From the NCBI GenBank assembly GCA_021234155.1, contig JAJEKV010000058.1, positions 7,996,992 to 8,060,991 of the forward strand: 64,000 nt of DNA, read 5' to 3'. The stretch is from Isoetes taiwanensis (taxonomy: Eukaryota > Streptophyta > Lycopodiopsida > Isoetales > Isoetaceae). Positions 43,501-55,188 of this stretch are shown piece by piece. Below the pieces are notes generated by a model. The model made no database searches and was not told where the DNA came from. It saw only the letters and a list, made by a program, of their open reading frames with translations. A program made the position numbers and the translations under genes. Within the stretch, counting starts at the first letter, position 1. Every line of letters starts with the position of its first letter.

Positions 43501-43672
43501 TTCACCTGGAGCAGCCCGTATTGTCTTTGGCGGAGGGCACGAGTCTTGACTGCGTAGATGTCAATTGACGGACGCATGCACATTAGTGGATGCATGCAAG
43601 TGCATGCAACAAGCCAATCTGATTCCGTGCTTGCATGGCATGGTAGTCCCACAGAACACCGCAACATAAGAT
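43501..43672. promoter_or_regulatory. Upstream region of cupin gene A
   Basis: 172 bases up to the right Helitron. It contains GCATGCA-type motifs (TGCATGCA three times, 43,575-43,612). This matches the RY element (CATGCA) of seed-storage promoters in plants; the regulatory role here is inferred. Confidence 0.45.
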
Positions 43673-43673
43673 A

Positions 43674-46600
43674 CTAGTAATGGTGCCCAGCGTTGCTGGG
43701 CATAAGTTCGGCCTATAAATGTTTTGGCTGATAGTTATGGTGCCTAGCATTGTGCAAATATTCCGACACCTACCATTGGAACATTATGTAGAAGGGGATT
43801 TACTTCTTGGTGGTATTGAGCATGTTATTGCTTATTATTATAAAAATAACATGTTTATTCTTGGCGGTATTGAGTGTTGTTGGGCTATAAAGATTGAATT
43901 GAATTGGCCGAGGTGAACGTAATTCTTAGGGTAGAAGGTCGTTGACCGTAGTTGTTAATATATAATAAGTAAAAGCTTTTGTAGCAATAGTGCATGGAAG
44001 AGGTCATATATCAGATGGGTTTAAAACACTATGAAGCTTCGCGTTAAAATGTTTCAAGTAGTCATTGTATCAGGGAAAATTTTATGGTGCACACAATTTC
44101 TTCTAAATAAAATAAATTGGTCATTTCCCTTGTATTTTATTCAGTCATGAAGGCCATTTTCTGGGCAAGTTTTCGTCTACTCCCCTACTAAAGTTGGAAA
44201 TTAATCGAAAAGCTTCAATTGAACTTGTTTATAGAAGTTCCACAACAAAATTATATAGTTGAATTCTTATATTCACTGGATCATTATAATGTATTGAAAA
44301 TGCTACATCAAGACTAATGAGGCAAGTAAAATGAACTCATGCAACATCCTATCAAGATGCATTGTGGCACATGCGAAGGTCTTACCTACCACAGGTTGTG
44401 ATTTGAATTGATTATCACAAATTGCTCTGGTACCAAATTATCTTATATGGTCAATGCTTTCTCCAGACAACGGACCTGAATTTGTAATTGTAAAGGCAGA
44501 TAATGCTCTATCAAATATGCATCTCTAACATCTTTGGTGGCGGTGGAGACACAATTATTTGTGGTGTTGCTTATCGATGTTGATTACCAACCATCGATGT
44601 TTAGATGCATCGCGTAGTGTTGTTTGTCGATGTTAAGACACGGTGTCACGGTGGTTCCTTGCTCTTGTACCAAATTGTGATGATTTGTGGCTTTGGTACC
44701 AATTTGATAAGCGAAGCACAAATATTGATGAAGGGGTTAAACCAGCTTACTTGAGGCCATTATGGCAAATGTCGAGGCGAGCAGGAGGAAGAGCCGTTTA
44801 TTTGCAATAATGGCGAACAAGGGTTTAACCCCTTTAGCCGCGATTCGAGGAGATTTTGCACTTTAACCTTTGGATAAAGAATTTGTGTGCTGGGCAAAGG
44901 GGCTACGGATCAGATTCGTATCTGCGGAGATTAGCTTACTTTGTGGAGAGCACGTCTGGAAAAATTGGCGCCTGAGAAGATATGATGGCGATGGAGGGAG
45001 ATTCATGGAGGAACATGCATTTGCTAGTGTTTTCTTATGTGCTTGCATACTGGACTGCATGATTCTTGACTGGATTCATGATTCAATGCTGCGTTTTGTA
45101 TGATTTTACATTTAGTGATCTTTGCTTGCTTCTGGCTGTGCATTGAAGCCCTCTGATGCATTATGCCTTTCTCTAAGTCTTTCTAAGCATGTTCTCATTA
45201 TTGAATCGCTGCTTTTTAACAGGAAAATAATGCTATTAACAGGGGATCTTTCCATGAAGGAGTTGGAGAAAACAATAGAGGCTAACACAGGGGAAAGGGG
45301 GGCATGCTCCATTCTGGCTACCGAAATGTGCAATAGCAATCGTGCCATAAAGCAGCTTCTTCTCTAAGCTCCGATATATTTGGGCAAAATCGTGATTGAT
45401 TGGAGCTGAACTTGGTTTCGTGACAGATTGTTGATATGAATCTATTTATGTGGATGTCGAAATGCATTTCTTTGTTGCATTCTAAGTAGAGTTTCTGCAA
45501 TAAAGTTTTTTTCCTATGTTTCTGCTGCATTTTGGATCATCAATGATCTTTAAAGTGGTCTTTGTTGTATAGGAATTAGCAACTCTATCGAGGGCTATGA
45601 TCTCTATGGTCCGAATGCTTGGCTGACACGGGGAATTGAAATTGCAATTTGTTTGTGAATCGAATACCCTATAATGACCGACTTTGTTTATCATGATAAG
45701 CGAGGTGCCGAAAATCGGCTAGCGGCACTTTGTTTATCATGATAAGCGGTGGAAATATTACATTATGCCTAATAATTGAACTACATCTAGCGGCGAGGAT
45801 TAAAATCTCAGAAGCTGCTTAGGTTAAAGTAAAGATAGCAAATCAATATATTGATCAATAACCAAAAAAGGCTATGAAATACAAAGCGAACAATGTTGAG
45901 TTGGACATTATTGGTCAAGTTAATCTTTTAGTCAGTAGGTGGGAAGATCTGCAGAAGGACCTGGAAGAATCTAATCTGTATTATTTCCATTCCAAACAAT
46001 AAAGACATTCCTCATTTCCCAACTCACGTGGGCATCAAAGTGGCAATGCATAAGCCAAAGACCTGCATCACAATGATATATACAATGCCCTTAGGATCAA
46101 AACTGTAAAAAAATCAAACCTGGATTATCAGCTTTCCATCTCATTGCAGTCCATCCAGTATTAGTTAACATTGCAGTGTTTCTTTTAGCAGGATCAACCA
46201 AGTTGAAACTTGCAAGGTCAGAAGAGTGATGGCTTCATGAACTCTTGATTTTCATATTTACTTCTGCCAATTCAATATGCTAGTTCCAAATACCATAACA
46301 AAAATAGCTAAGCTGGACTTCCTTTTGCATTTGAGATATCAATATAGCTTACTTTTTTCTATCAGTATCTTCCTTATCTCTAAGGTCTCTGAGCTCCATC
46401 AATTATTCTTCTACGTCATTTGCTGTAGGAATAGGGAAGCCAATGATCAAAGAAACTTACAGGTAATAATCATGATCTAGATTCTAGAAAGTGAAATGAT
46501 CAAACCAGCTTAAATCTAGAAAGCAAATTGCCTTTAGAATTGTGACTTACCAAGCGTATGGGCAGTGACTTAACTTCGTAGTCCTTCATGCATTTTTGGG

Positions 46601-47578
46601 CCTTCATCCTTATCCGAACATGTAGAACAAAAATAAAAACTACCTTCTATAAAAAGGGAAAACCACCCGTCCAATAAGTTGGATACAAAACCTTACCTAT
46701 TTGTGGTGCAGAATGAATACATATAGCAGAAATGGTGGGGCTTCAAATTATACCTCTTAATGCTAGAGTTAGTATGTCGTTTTTTATCCAAAAGTCCTTC
46801 TCTGCATCATTCTGGCATAGTAGTAATGTGACTGAGTCACAGTTATATCTTCTCCTTCCAAAGCTCCACAAGCTTTGCAAAATGGCAAGCTCCCAGCTGT
46901 ATAACTCTTGTTGAACAACAAATGAATAAGTTGTTTTAGGCAATTAGGGCATAGACATAGGCCGTAACTACTGCTAGAGCAAAGCTAACCAAACCTGTTA
47001 AACTTTAAGATATGTGCACACTGCATTCCGTGACAAACAAACCTCTGCATTCCGTGAATATTTTTGGGCGCCAAAAATATTCTGTGAAGGTACCACAGAA
47101 CCTCTAGAATACCTTGCCAGAGATTCGACCTCTTCTGAGCCTTCTAACATGTTTTTAGGGCTCGGATGCATCTGCCTTGACTCCTCCTGCTATGCAGCAA
47201 TTTCAATGGAGCTCTACCCTCACCGAAGAAAAACGAAGGGATAGTTTAGAAAAAATTGGGTTTTGTCACGATTGATGCTATGTTGCCACCATGTGTTTCT
47301 TCCAAAAAGGCCATGTTGGGAGGCAGAGCTCTTCTAGGGTTCGCAAACCATACAACAGACTAAACTGCACAACTACACTCTGCACAAAATGTGACGGAAC
47401 ACATCCGAACCATAGCCTTGAACTGAAGGAAGCCCAAAACTGTAACACGAAATGGAAGCCAAAGAAACCCTAAAGAAAGGTCGCGAAAATACCCATCCGT
47501 CCGATCTAGGCAAAATAGTATAGACCGTCAGATTTAGGGCGTGGTCCATTACTTGCACTAAAACATTATAATATAAGA
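43674..47578 (-). mobile_element. Non-autonomous Helitron, right copy (3,905 bp)
   Basis: It has the same ends as the left copy: TCTTATATTATAATG after a host A (complement of 47579) and the hairpin plus CTAG at 43674-43701, with A at 43673. It is collinear with 34327-38251. Long stretches are identical, while differences cluster at CTG/CAG/CCG sites and in the GC-rich parts. It lies between cupin gene A and a SINE-like copy next to cupin gene B. No transposase is encoded. Confidence 0.93.
43678..43701 (-). terminator. Helitron 3' hairpin, right copy
   Basis: Identical to the left copy: GCCCAGC, loop, GCTGGGC at 43685-43701, seven bases from the CTAG terminus. Confidence 0.9.
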
Positions 47579-47579
47579 T

Positions 47580-47757
47580 GGTGGAGCACGTGCATACATC
47601 ATGCTTGCAGTGGGGAGGTCAGATGGCGGGATCAGTGGCTTGACGCCTCCTGGGTTCGAGGTTTGAGCCTTGCAATGGGTTGGGGGGTGGCTCTAAATAC
47701 ATGAGCATGTCCCCTTCCCCACCCAACCCCCCCTCCCAAAAAAAAAAAAAAAAAAAA
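47580..47757 (+). mobile_element. tRNA-derived SINE-like element
   Basis: A box-B-like GGTTCGAGGTTTGAGCC (about 47,653-47,669) lies 50-60 bp after a possible A box (AGTGGGGAGGTCAGATGG). A GT-rich body and a 20-base A-tail at 47,738-47,757 follow. The 5' end abuts the Helitron terminus. A target duplication could not be found, so the limits are approximate. Confidence 0.55.
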
Positions 47758-48239
47758 CCCTTTACAAAAACATTGGACAAGAGGCACCTAGTAGATGCTC
47801 TTCGCTTGCCTCCTGCCATGTAAACCTCAAACGTTCCATAGCCCAATAGGCATGCACCGACACATGACTCGTTGGTGCAGCAAAGCAACATGACCACGTG
47901 GGAACTTTTACGTTGCAATGTTCTGTGCCTACATTTTAGCTAGGTCTCACATGATTCCATCTGAGGCTTTTCACACCCTTGGTTTTGACAAGCATCTTTT
48001 GGTCATTGCCTTTATATGTTATCGCAAATCATGATGCATAAAAACAAGGCACAACAAATGCAAGACAAAAGCTACAAGAATGCAAGGACGTGGTATCAAA
48101 TAACTTTTTCATTTAATGTCATCGTACATATCTCATAAATTTTACATGTTCCTCGACATGTTGCCTTACAGTTCCATCGCCACATAGACAGTGACAAAAG
48201 AAAGGAGATGAGTAGCAATAAGAAAACTATCACGAGAGC
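47758..48239. other. Spacer between SINE-like element and cupin gene B
   Basis: No gene recognised. Part may be the 3' untranslated region of cupin gene B. Confidence 0.3.
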
Positions 48240-48973
48240 TCCTCCTCTCCCGTCTTTGGAAAAATAATTGATTCTCTTGGGCTGACGAGATGCTAGCTCC
48301 TCTGCCTCATCCTTGCTCACCCAGAGTGCCTTTGGACAAGACACCTTTGGGCATGCGTGTATACGCGGAGTTGCCTCCGGTGAGAAAGCGGCGTCTCGGG
48401 GACTGCAAGCTTCGATAACATGAGAGAGAAGGAAGGCATGAATGAACAAGAAAGAAGAATCAGCAAAAGTCACGAGCCATGGTTTTACCGGTCGTTGTTG
48501 ATCACCGAACCCTTCGTCCCGGTGAGCAATGCGTGAGGATGGGAGTTGGAAATCAAAGCAAGGTCTCCTGCCTCAACTCTCCTCGGTGGCCCTCTCCCCG
48601 AGCTCGAAATGACCTCAACCTCATGAGATCCTCGGATGGCGTACACAAGCTTGTCACCGTTATGGGCGTAGTTTGGTGCAAGCAAGGCTCACGATGGCAC
48701 AATAGTAAGCAGCGATTAAAACAAACCAAGCAAGTTTAGAACATAGTCCTTGCCCCTCGAGGGTGATATGCTCACCACTTCCAAAGCGTGATGGCGTTTT
48801 GCCATGCCCTGCGCGTGAAAGAAGGGCATCCTCTTTAACATTGACCTCGTGAAATCCCCACCCGTTTTGCCGCTTACCTGGAAACCTCTCCCAAGGTGGT
48901 GGACAAGGTGGGTGGCACCTACGTTCAAGGTGGACCTCAGGTGGTGCATCTCTTCTGGAGACCACGATAATAC
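48240..48973 (-). pseudogene. Cupin gene B: C-terminal half of a storage-type cupin
   Basis: On the minus strand, a stretch with GSGEHITLEGQGL..LAWFVL (about 48,690-48,790) leads, after a one-base slip, into LAPNYAHNGDKLVYAIRGSH and EVEVISSSGRGPPRRVEAGD, then LALISNSHPHALLTG (48485-48685). This is the beta-barrel core of the second cupin domain of 11S-type globulins. Further down, KALWVSKDEAEELASRQPKR (about 48,270-48,330) fits the conserved C-terminal helix. It is followed by a hydrophobic segment (ALVIVFLLLLISFLLSLSMW) not usual for storage globulins. The 5' part is cut at 48,973 by the CACTA-like element. Confidence 0.7.
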
Positions 48974-48984
48974 CACTACAAAAC

Positions 48985-49505
48985 CAAAGCCCTGATACGG
49001 CGTCTATTTACGGCGTCGGGCGTCGTTGCGTCGATGGTCGGCGTCAAAGCGTCGATAAAGCGGCGTCTGGCCCCGGCGTCCGGATCGTCGATAATGCGGC
49101 GTTTATCGTCGCTATCGATAAGCTGGCGTCGCAAGCTGCCGGCGGCGTCTTTAAGCGGCGACATGTATGCCGTCGTTTCAGCGTCGTTTGCATTACCGTG
49201 TCGTTAACGACCACGCGGCCTTCTTGCCAGTGGCCAGCGCCCGCGGCCGGTGGCGTGTGAAGCGTCGTTCAGCGGCGACAAAGTACCGTCATCATGGCGT
49301 CCGGTGGCGTTGCGGTAGCGTGGCGGCGTGGCGTGGCTTTGCAGCGTGTGAAAGCGTCGTTCAAGCGGCGTTACGCAGCGTGGCGACAATCTGCTGCGTG
49401 TTGTCGGCTTTCTGGCGGCTTTGGCGCCGCCCACGGGGCGGCGTCGTTCAGCGGCGGCTGGCGGCGTGGCGACCCACCGGAACAACGTCGTTCAACGGCG
49501 ATTAA
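48985..49505. repeat. GCGTC-rich subterminal tract
   Basis: More than 30 GCGTC, GCGGCG or CGTCG motifs in about 520 bases, strikingly GC-rich beside the AT-rich DNA that follows. Overlapping long frames on both strands (for example 49167-49505) are a consequence of composition. Confidence 0.85.
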
Positions 49506-49950
49506 AAAATTTTGATAAAAAAAAATATTTATTTAATATTATTCAATATGATTTAGCGGACGGTTAATATTCATATGCAAAATTAACAAATATTTAATAT
49601 AAATAAATATTTAGTAATATTTATTAATATTAATATTATCAATAATATTAATAGTATTAATAAATATTAAATATGAACAAAATAAATCGAGAATAAATAT
49701 TTAAAAATTTAAAAATTCGAAAAATAGAAACAAATATTGATTAAATTATATTAATGGTAGATAAGCATTATTGTTTAATATGTAATTAAATGTTTAATAA
49801 ATCTAAGAATAAAAAAATAGAATCGAGCATAAAATTAACATAACAAAAAAATCACAAATAATAAGAACAAAGCATAAAAAATTTAAATTGAATTCAATTA
49901 ATATATTTCACAATGTAATTTGCACATTACAAAATATATTAAGTCTTTAG
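49506..49950. other. Very AT-rich stretch
   Basis: AATATTTA-type sequence with no frame or motif. Ends with CTTCTTCTTCTTCTTC near 49,957. Confidence 0.6.
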
Positions 49951-52249
49951 TTGTTGCTCTCTTCTTCTTCTTCTTCATTGGCTTCGTCTTCATTTACCTG
50001 CATTATATTGTATCGCAACAATTAGTTCATTGTAGTCACAAATAATTATCTAATGAATGATACACACTTCATCCCCCTTTCACTTGCTTGATGGCGTCTG
50101 CGATAGCGCATATTTGCCTTGTTTGAAGGCCCTTTGGCGTTCATCTTTAGCGGTAGGGCGACCCGACAAATGGCGCCTAGTGAGAATGAGCACCAAAACT
50201 AATGTTAGTGTTCAACTCGAGAACCTACATTATAAACCAAATTTATACTTACAAATAGCTTATCCAGAAAGCCATAACCGCGGACCAGTCTTATTGGCAC
50301 TATGGCTGCCACTTGCTTCGTCGTACCTCGCGTCCAGCGCTGCCTTTGTTCTAGCTTCCCCTTTCTTTGATAATATGTTGGCCTTCAAACACTACAATGC
50401 AATACAAGGACTTAGTCCACATGGCATCATCTAATTATCGACTCATGGGAGAGATGATGTACTTGAAATGCCTCATTAGTCAACCCGGATAAGTACATTG
50501 CCACTTCCTCTATCGGGACTCTGTAGCTTTGGCAAGATCTTTCGGTTTGCTTCTTACGATTACCTCTGCAAAATATAAATAAAAATATGAGTACAATGAG
50601 GTTATAATGAAGAGCGAAAAGAGCCTAATACACAGTGGATTTAACATGTTTACCCTGCTTTGAACAAAGCTCCCTCCATGAGATCTCTCGACTTGAGCTC
50701 GGGATATTACGCTTCTAAAATCTCCTTGATCCTCTCTTTTTCCTCATCATAGGCTCCGAGTTCAGTCACCCTTGTGGGCGTTATGGCAAGCGCTATTTGT
50801 GACATTATTAGCCATCTTCCAAAAATTGTATGCCATCTGCGGTCTTTGTGGGCGGCAACTCTTGCTACTACACTCAACATCGACTAACATATGAATATGT
50901 GTTAGTGAACAAAAAAGGGCATAATTCAAGATGAACTCACTCATATTGAAAGAGATGCCTTCGTGGAGGTGGTGCGGTGGTGCGATCTTTATGAGCTTGA
51001 AGAGGAATTGCGTCCACTCAGGCGTGGGCGGCGGTCGGCAGCTCGCCCGTGGGGGTTCATTCTCCGCACCGTGCTTTCGGGAGCGGTCCCAAGATTGAAT
51101 TCTGAAGGAGTGTATGAGCTATGGCGTGGGAGGTCATGGGGGCGGACCTCGCCTACTTTGTTCACATGACTGGGCGCAATCTCCATTTCTGCGGGCGACA
51201 TCGGTGCAAGGCATTCCACCTATCTTGGGGTTATCGCCTCGTTGATATCTCGGAGTTCCACGCTCTTCGTCTTCTGGCTGGATCGAGGTCCTTTTCGTCT
51301 CTCTTGGCGGTGGTGATGAGAAGAAGATCCGCCCATAACCACGACGGCGAACATTATGCATAGGAAAAGAAGGGCCTTAACCGCATTTACGCTACATTTA
51401 AAAACATTAGAGCGTTAAAAATAAATGGTTAACTTGCATTTTATCCTAGAAAAAATCCATACCAAATCCACACAATGGTGGAGGTGGCGGTGGTGTGAGC
51501 TAAACCCGAGCGACCAACCGCCTCTTAAAGGCCTTTGCGAGGGTTTAGGGCTGTCAATAAGGCTACCAAACCCCTGAGAAGTAAAGTTGTGAACAATAGA
51601 TATGCCATCGTACCAAATCCATGGTTCTTTGGACATGTGCAAAAACTTGCAAGTTATTTATATGGAGTGCGATGAATAACATAGTAGGAAAGCAACAAAT
51701 GTTAGCAACATGGGAAGTTCATTACAAAACATTGGGATTTGAATAATTAAAAGTGTCTTTATATATTTGGTTATTAGACAATTAAAAAATTTAATACTCT
51801 TAAACATGGCAAGATATACAATATTGTATTCATTATTTGAGTTGTGACAACAACAATTTTGACATCTCAAGGCATCCATGCACTTCATGTGTCGTCTTTG
51901 TCTCACAACCATGGTAGAAGATATTCCAACACTTTGTAAGGCTTCAACAACCGGAAGCTTTGGGTCGTGATGAGAATCGTCTTCACGTAGGCACATCATT
52001 CTTGTTTTGCTCCTCCAACTTGTCAAGGCGTCGTTGGTACATATGGGTTGGATTAATCCATTGGGCATTGTTGTTATTATTAAACCACTCCATTCGTCGC
52101 GCAAGCTTTGCGAAATCGAAGCATCTCATAAATATATCCCAATGCATAGACATCATGAATTTCGTGTCCCCATACGATCATCATCCTTTGATTTCTCAAA
52201 CCACGGTTTCCTCTAACCATGGATATTTTGCTTGTCCATCCAGAAAGTA
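49951..52249 (-). other. Broken frames inside the CACTA-like region
   Basis: Short minus-strand pieces (50762-50944, 50989-51219, 51134-51361, 51658-52104) include Arg/Pro-rich segments such as SPPPRETKRTSIQPEDEERG and VVRQRRHMKCMDALRCQN. They may be remnants of a transposase N-terminus, but I recognise no domain. No intact gene. Confidence 0.35.
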
Positions 52250-53258
52250 AGTCACAAACACTTCAACAAGGGACGGCGGCTCTTTGGCGTAAAATGAATT
52301 GCATTGTCCCAATCACCAATGGCCACCCACACATTTTGGTACTCATCATCAAAATGTAATTTGACTCTCTTGCAATTAAGCTTTGTGTGAGTGAAGTGGC
52401 CTTTGTGGATCTCAACGACACCATACGCTGGGGCAAGAGCTATCTACGGAACATCTTGATATACAACTTCGCATTTTGCTCCTAAGTTCGGTAGCCTATG
52501 TGTTTGTCGGTTCTTCTTGGGCTCTAGCAATTGCATTTGACCATCTTCTAAAAGCGTGACAAGTTATTAGGTAAATAGTCAAACAAGTGTGCAAGTGTCT
52601 CTCCATTCATGAAAGGTAGAATCACCATTGGCCCTATGGTATCCCCACTAGAGCTAGCAACTTCATATGCAAGTCAATGGATGTAGCCAAAGCGGGATCA
52701 CGGGCTCTTGAAGCGTATGTATCTTTGAGCCATCTCATGCGTCTACGCCCTATCTTTGCCCTTGAAAACCCATCCTTTGTATAGCTCATCATCTTGGAAG
52801 TGTTGTGTTCCGTTGATTTTGATTTGATCGATGCGATGTGTTGGTTTCTCCTCAATAAGGTGTATCACATCCACGGCCTCTCACGGGCATGGGATCAACA
52901 AAGATTGATGTGTTCATGTGATTCTCAAAGAAAAGTGGGGCTTGCTAGGCCTGCTCCACTAGAGCTTCCCCACGATGCAAAGCATTTTTAATTACCTCAA
53001 GCGGCGTGCATTGAGATCGCAATGATGTTCTTGTGATCAAGCGTCGCTTCTTTGAGGAATTCCATGAAGCTACCCATTCCTTGACACGAGCCTCGGCATT
53101 GGGACTTTTAAAGCTGCCTTTGAATGCTTCAAACATGTCTTGAGTTCATCCATGGGGTTTTCAATCATTGGCTTTACATGTGTGTCAAGGAGAGAAGTCA
53201 ACATTTCTTCTTGACACGGCCATTTTTGTGCTAACTCAAATTGGCACTTCCTTTTCAC
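52250..53258 (-). pseudogene. Degenerate coding remnant, possibly transposon-encoded
   Basis: Minus-strand translation gives gene-like but unassigned pieces: LNCKRVKLHFDDEYQNVWVA, IGDWDNAIHFTPKSRRPLL, SSGDTIGPMVILPFMNGETL, AKIGRRRMRWLKDTYASRAR and NPMDELKTCLKHSKAALKVP. Frame changes occur about every 200-300 bases. The position between GCGTC-rich ends suggests a transposase or accessory protein of the surrounding element; a host gene is also possible. Confidence 0.4.
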
Positions 53259-53693
53259 ATGTCGACAAAATGGTGCGACCCGTTGACGATTTGCATCTCC
53301 CGGTCGGGACTTTCGTTAGCACATATCTCATTTATGACCATGCGTCTAATCTCACTAATCATTAGTGTCTTCACAGTCGGGGCCATACCTACAAACCAAT
53401 TTAGATTCATTAATCTTGCTTTGTGACTTTTTTCAAACCTTCATTATGAATCTTTACCTACTTTCTTAAGAGTTAGTTTCCCTTTTAATTTTTTTTAAAA
53501 CCAACTATTTAAATTTTTTCTTGCTCTTAACCACTCCACATCAGTGTTTCTTTGACATCCCTAACATCTTTAAAAAACAACATTCTTAACTAGAAACCGA
53601 AAATCAATAATGCAATTTTTTCAAAAAACCCGCCCTTGTCCAATCCGTAAAGATTTCTATTTATTGATATATTAATAAAAAAAAATAAACAAG
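53259..53693. other. Unassigned
   Basis: AT-rich; nothing recognised. Confidence 0.3.
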
Positions 53694-54045
53694 AGTAGGC
53701 GGTGAGCTTGGACCCGGAACACCTAGTCTTCTCCACTCAAGGCGGGCCGACCATGCCCCTGTCCAAGTCTCCCCAAATTTTTCTAAACTAAATACATTAA
53801 TCAATAAAATTTCAAAAGTAAGCGGTGAGCTTGGACCGGAACACCTAGTCTTCTCCACTCAAGGGTGAACCCGACCATGCCCTGTCCAAGTCTCCCCAAT
53901 TTTTTCTAAACTAAATACATTAATCAATAAAATTACAAGAGTAATCGGTGAGCTTGGACCCGGAACACCTAGTCTTCTCCACTCAAAGGCGGGCCGACCA
54001 TGCCCTGTCCAAGTCTCCCCAAGTTTTTTTTAACCTAAATAAAAC
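53694..54045. repeat. 122-bp tandem repeat, three copies
   Basis: Units starting near 53698, 53822 and 53945 share GGTGAGCTTGGACC.GGAAC, ACCTAGTCTTCTCCACTCAA, CCGACCATGCCC and TGTCCAAGTCTCCCCAA. Differences are small indels in the GC-rich half. Confidence 0.95.
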
Positions 54046-54299
54046 ATTAAAATTTTATTCTCCTACTCAAACTCAAATTCTTACCTAGAATGTCTTCATT
54101 TCTTGAAAATCGATTTCCAAAAGCGGCCGCATTTTGTTATTAGTGTACATGCAAAAAATAAAGGCATTCAATAATTAGAAAACTTACATAAATAAAGAAA
54201 TAAAAAAAAAACAAAAAGGCGATTCACATTGAAAAGATCATTGACATTAAAACTATTTACATTGTTAATTAAAAGAACTATATATTGACATGTAAAAAA

Positions 54300-54620
54300 T
54301 GAAAAAAAAAAAAAAAAAAAAAAGAACATAAAAGAAGGGGCCTCGTCTTTCAGCGGCGTCCCCTTCTTGTAATAAAAAAATAGAGGAAGAATGGGCCTCG
54401 TCTTTCAGCGGCGTCCTTCTTCCATGGAAAAAAAAATAGAAGAGGAAGAAGAAGAAGAAGAGAAGAAGAAGAAGAAGAAGAAGAAGAAGAAAGAAGAAGA
54501 AGAAAAGGAGATAGGAAAAGAAAAGATTGAATAGAAGAAGAGAAAAAAGAAGAAGAAAGAAGAAGAAGAGAAGAAGAAGAAAAAATGAATAGAAGATTGG
54601 AAGAAAGAAAGATTGAATAG
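54300..54620. repeat. Poly-A, a 66-bp duplication and a GAA-rich tract
   Basis: An A-run (54,301-54,323) precedes two copies of GGGCCTCGTCTTTCAGCGGC-GTCC (54,340 and 54,391), then a purine tract of GAA/GAAGAA units (54,429-54,600). The minus strand gives Phe/Leu/Ser homopolymer frames that are not genes. Confidence 0.85.
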
Positions 54621-54939
54621 AATGAAGAAATTGGTGAAGGAAGAAAACCAATGAATTGGAAGATTCATTGGAAGATCATTGGAAGAAGAAAGGAGGAGGA
54701 TTGATTCATACTAATAAAAATGAAATGGATTGAAGAAAAACAAGGATGGAAAGAAGAGGAGGATAGAAATGGGATGGATTGAAAACAAATAAGAAAAAAC
54801 AAAAGCCCTAAATCTATCAAACAACAAGCCTAATTCAAAAATAGAGTTGATTGATCCATTGAAATACCTTTGGATGCTTGCTTGAAGCTTGGAAAGGACA
54901 TAAGGATGATCGCCAAAAATGCGCCGAAACAGCGCTCCT

Positions 54940-55110
54940 CCGGCCGCTTAGAACCAAAAAAAAACTAGGCGGCGGAAAAGCGGCTTCTGTTTACGATAAA
55001 AATTCTGAGGCGTCGTTGAGCGGCGTCGCGAGGTCGTTAACGGCGTGCGCAATAGTCGTTAAGCGGCGTCTATAGCAACGTCTTTGTGTTAAGCGGCGTG
55101 CCCTTTTTTA
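54940..55110. repeat. Right-hand AGCGGCGTC cluster
   Basis: AAGCGGC / GGCGTCG motifs (about ten) within 170 bases, for example GAGCGGCGTCGCG and TTAAGCGGCGTC. These mirror the 48,985-49,505 tract and support one element. Confidence 0.6.
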
Positions 55111-55188
55111 TTAAGTTATAATTATAAGTTATTATTATAATTATAATAATATGATTAAGTCAAGTGCACACCGCAGTTCAATCCTTAC

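Larger units (their letters stand above)
48974..55110. mobile_element. Probable degenerate CACTA (EnSpm-like) element
   Basis: The left end CACTACAAAACC at 48974 matches the CACTA terminus and is preceded by TAC. Just inside it is a 500-bp array of GGCGTC / GTCG motifs like the subterminal repeats of CACTA elements. Similar AGCGGCGTC motifs, mostly in the opposite context, recur at 54,340-54,420 and 54,940-55,105. Between them are only short, broken frames. The right terminus (TTGTAGTG) was not found, so the right limit is inferred from the last motif cluster. Confidence 0.5.

Noticed and set aside
34327..47578. Reading the 3.9-kb direct repeats as LTRs of one 13-kb retroelement
   Set aside because: Ends are TC...CTAG with a hairpin, there is no TG...CA, no target duplication, no primer site, and the DNA between holds unrelated gene relics.
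47653..47669. A tRNA gene at the box-B-like motif
   Set aside because: No cloverleaf or acceptor stem could be folded; the poly-A tail fits a SINE better.
49167..49515. Arg/Ala-rich frames in the GCGTC tract
   Set aside because: Composition effect; both strands open at once.
54265..54668. Phe/Leu/Ser homopolymer frames that look like membrane proteins
   Set aside because: Antisense of a GAA microsatellite.
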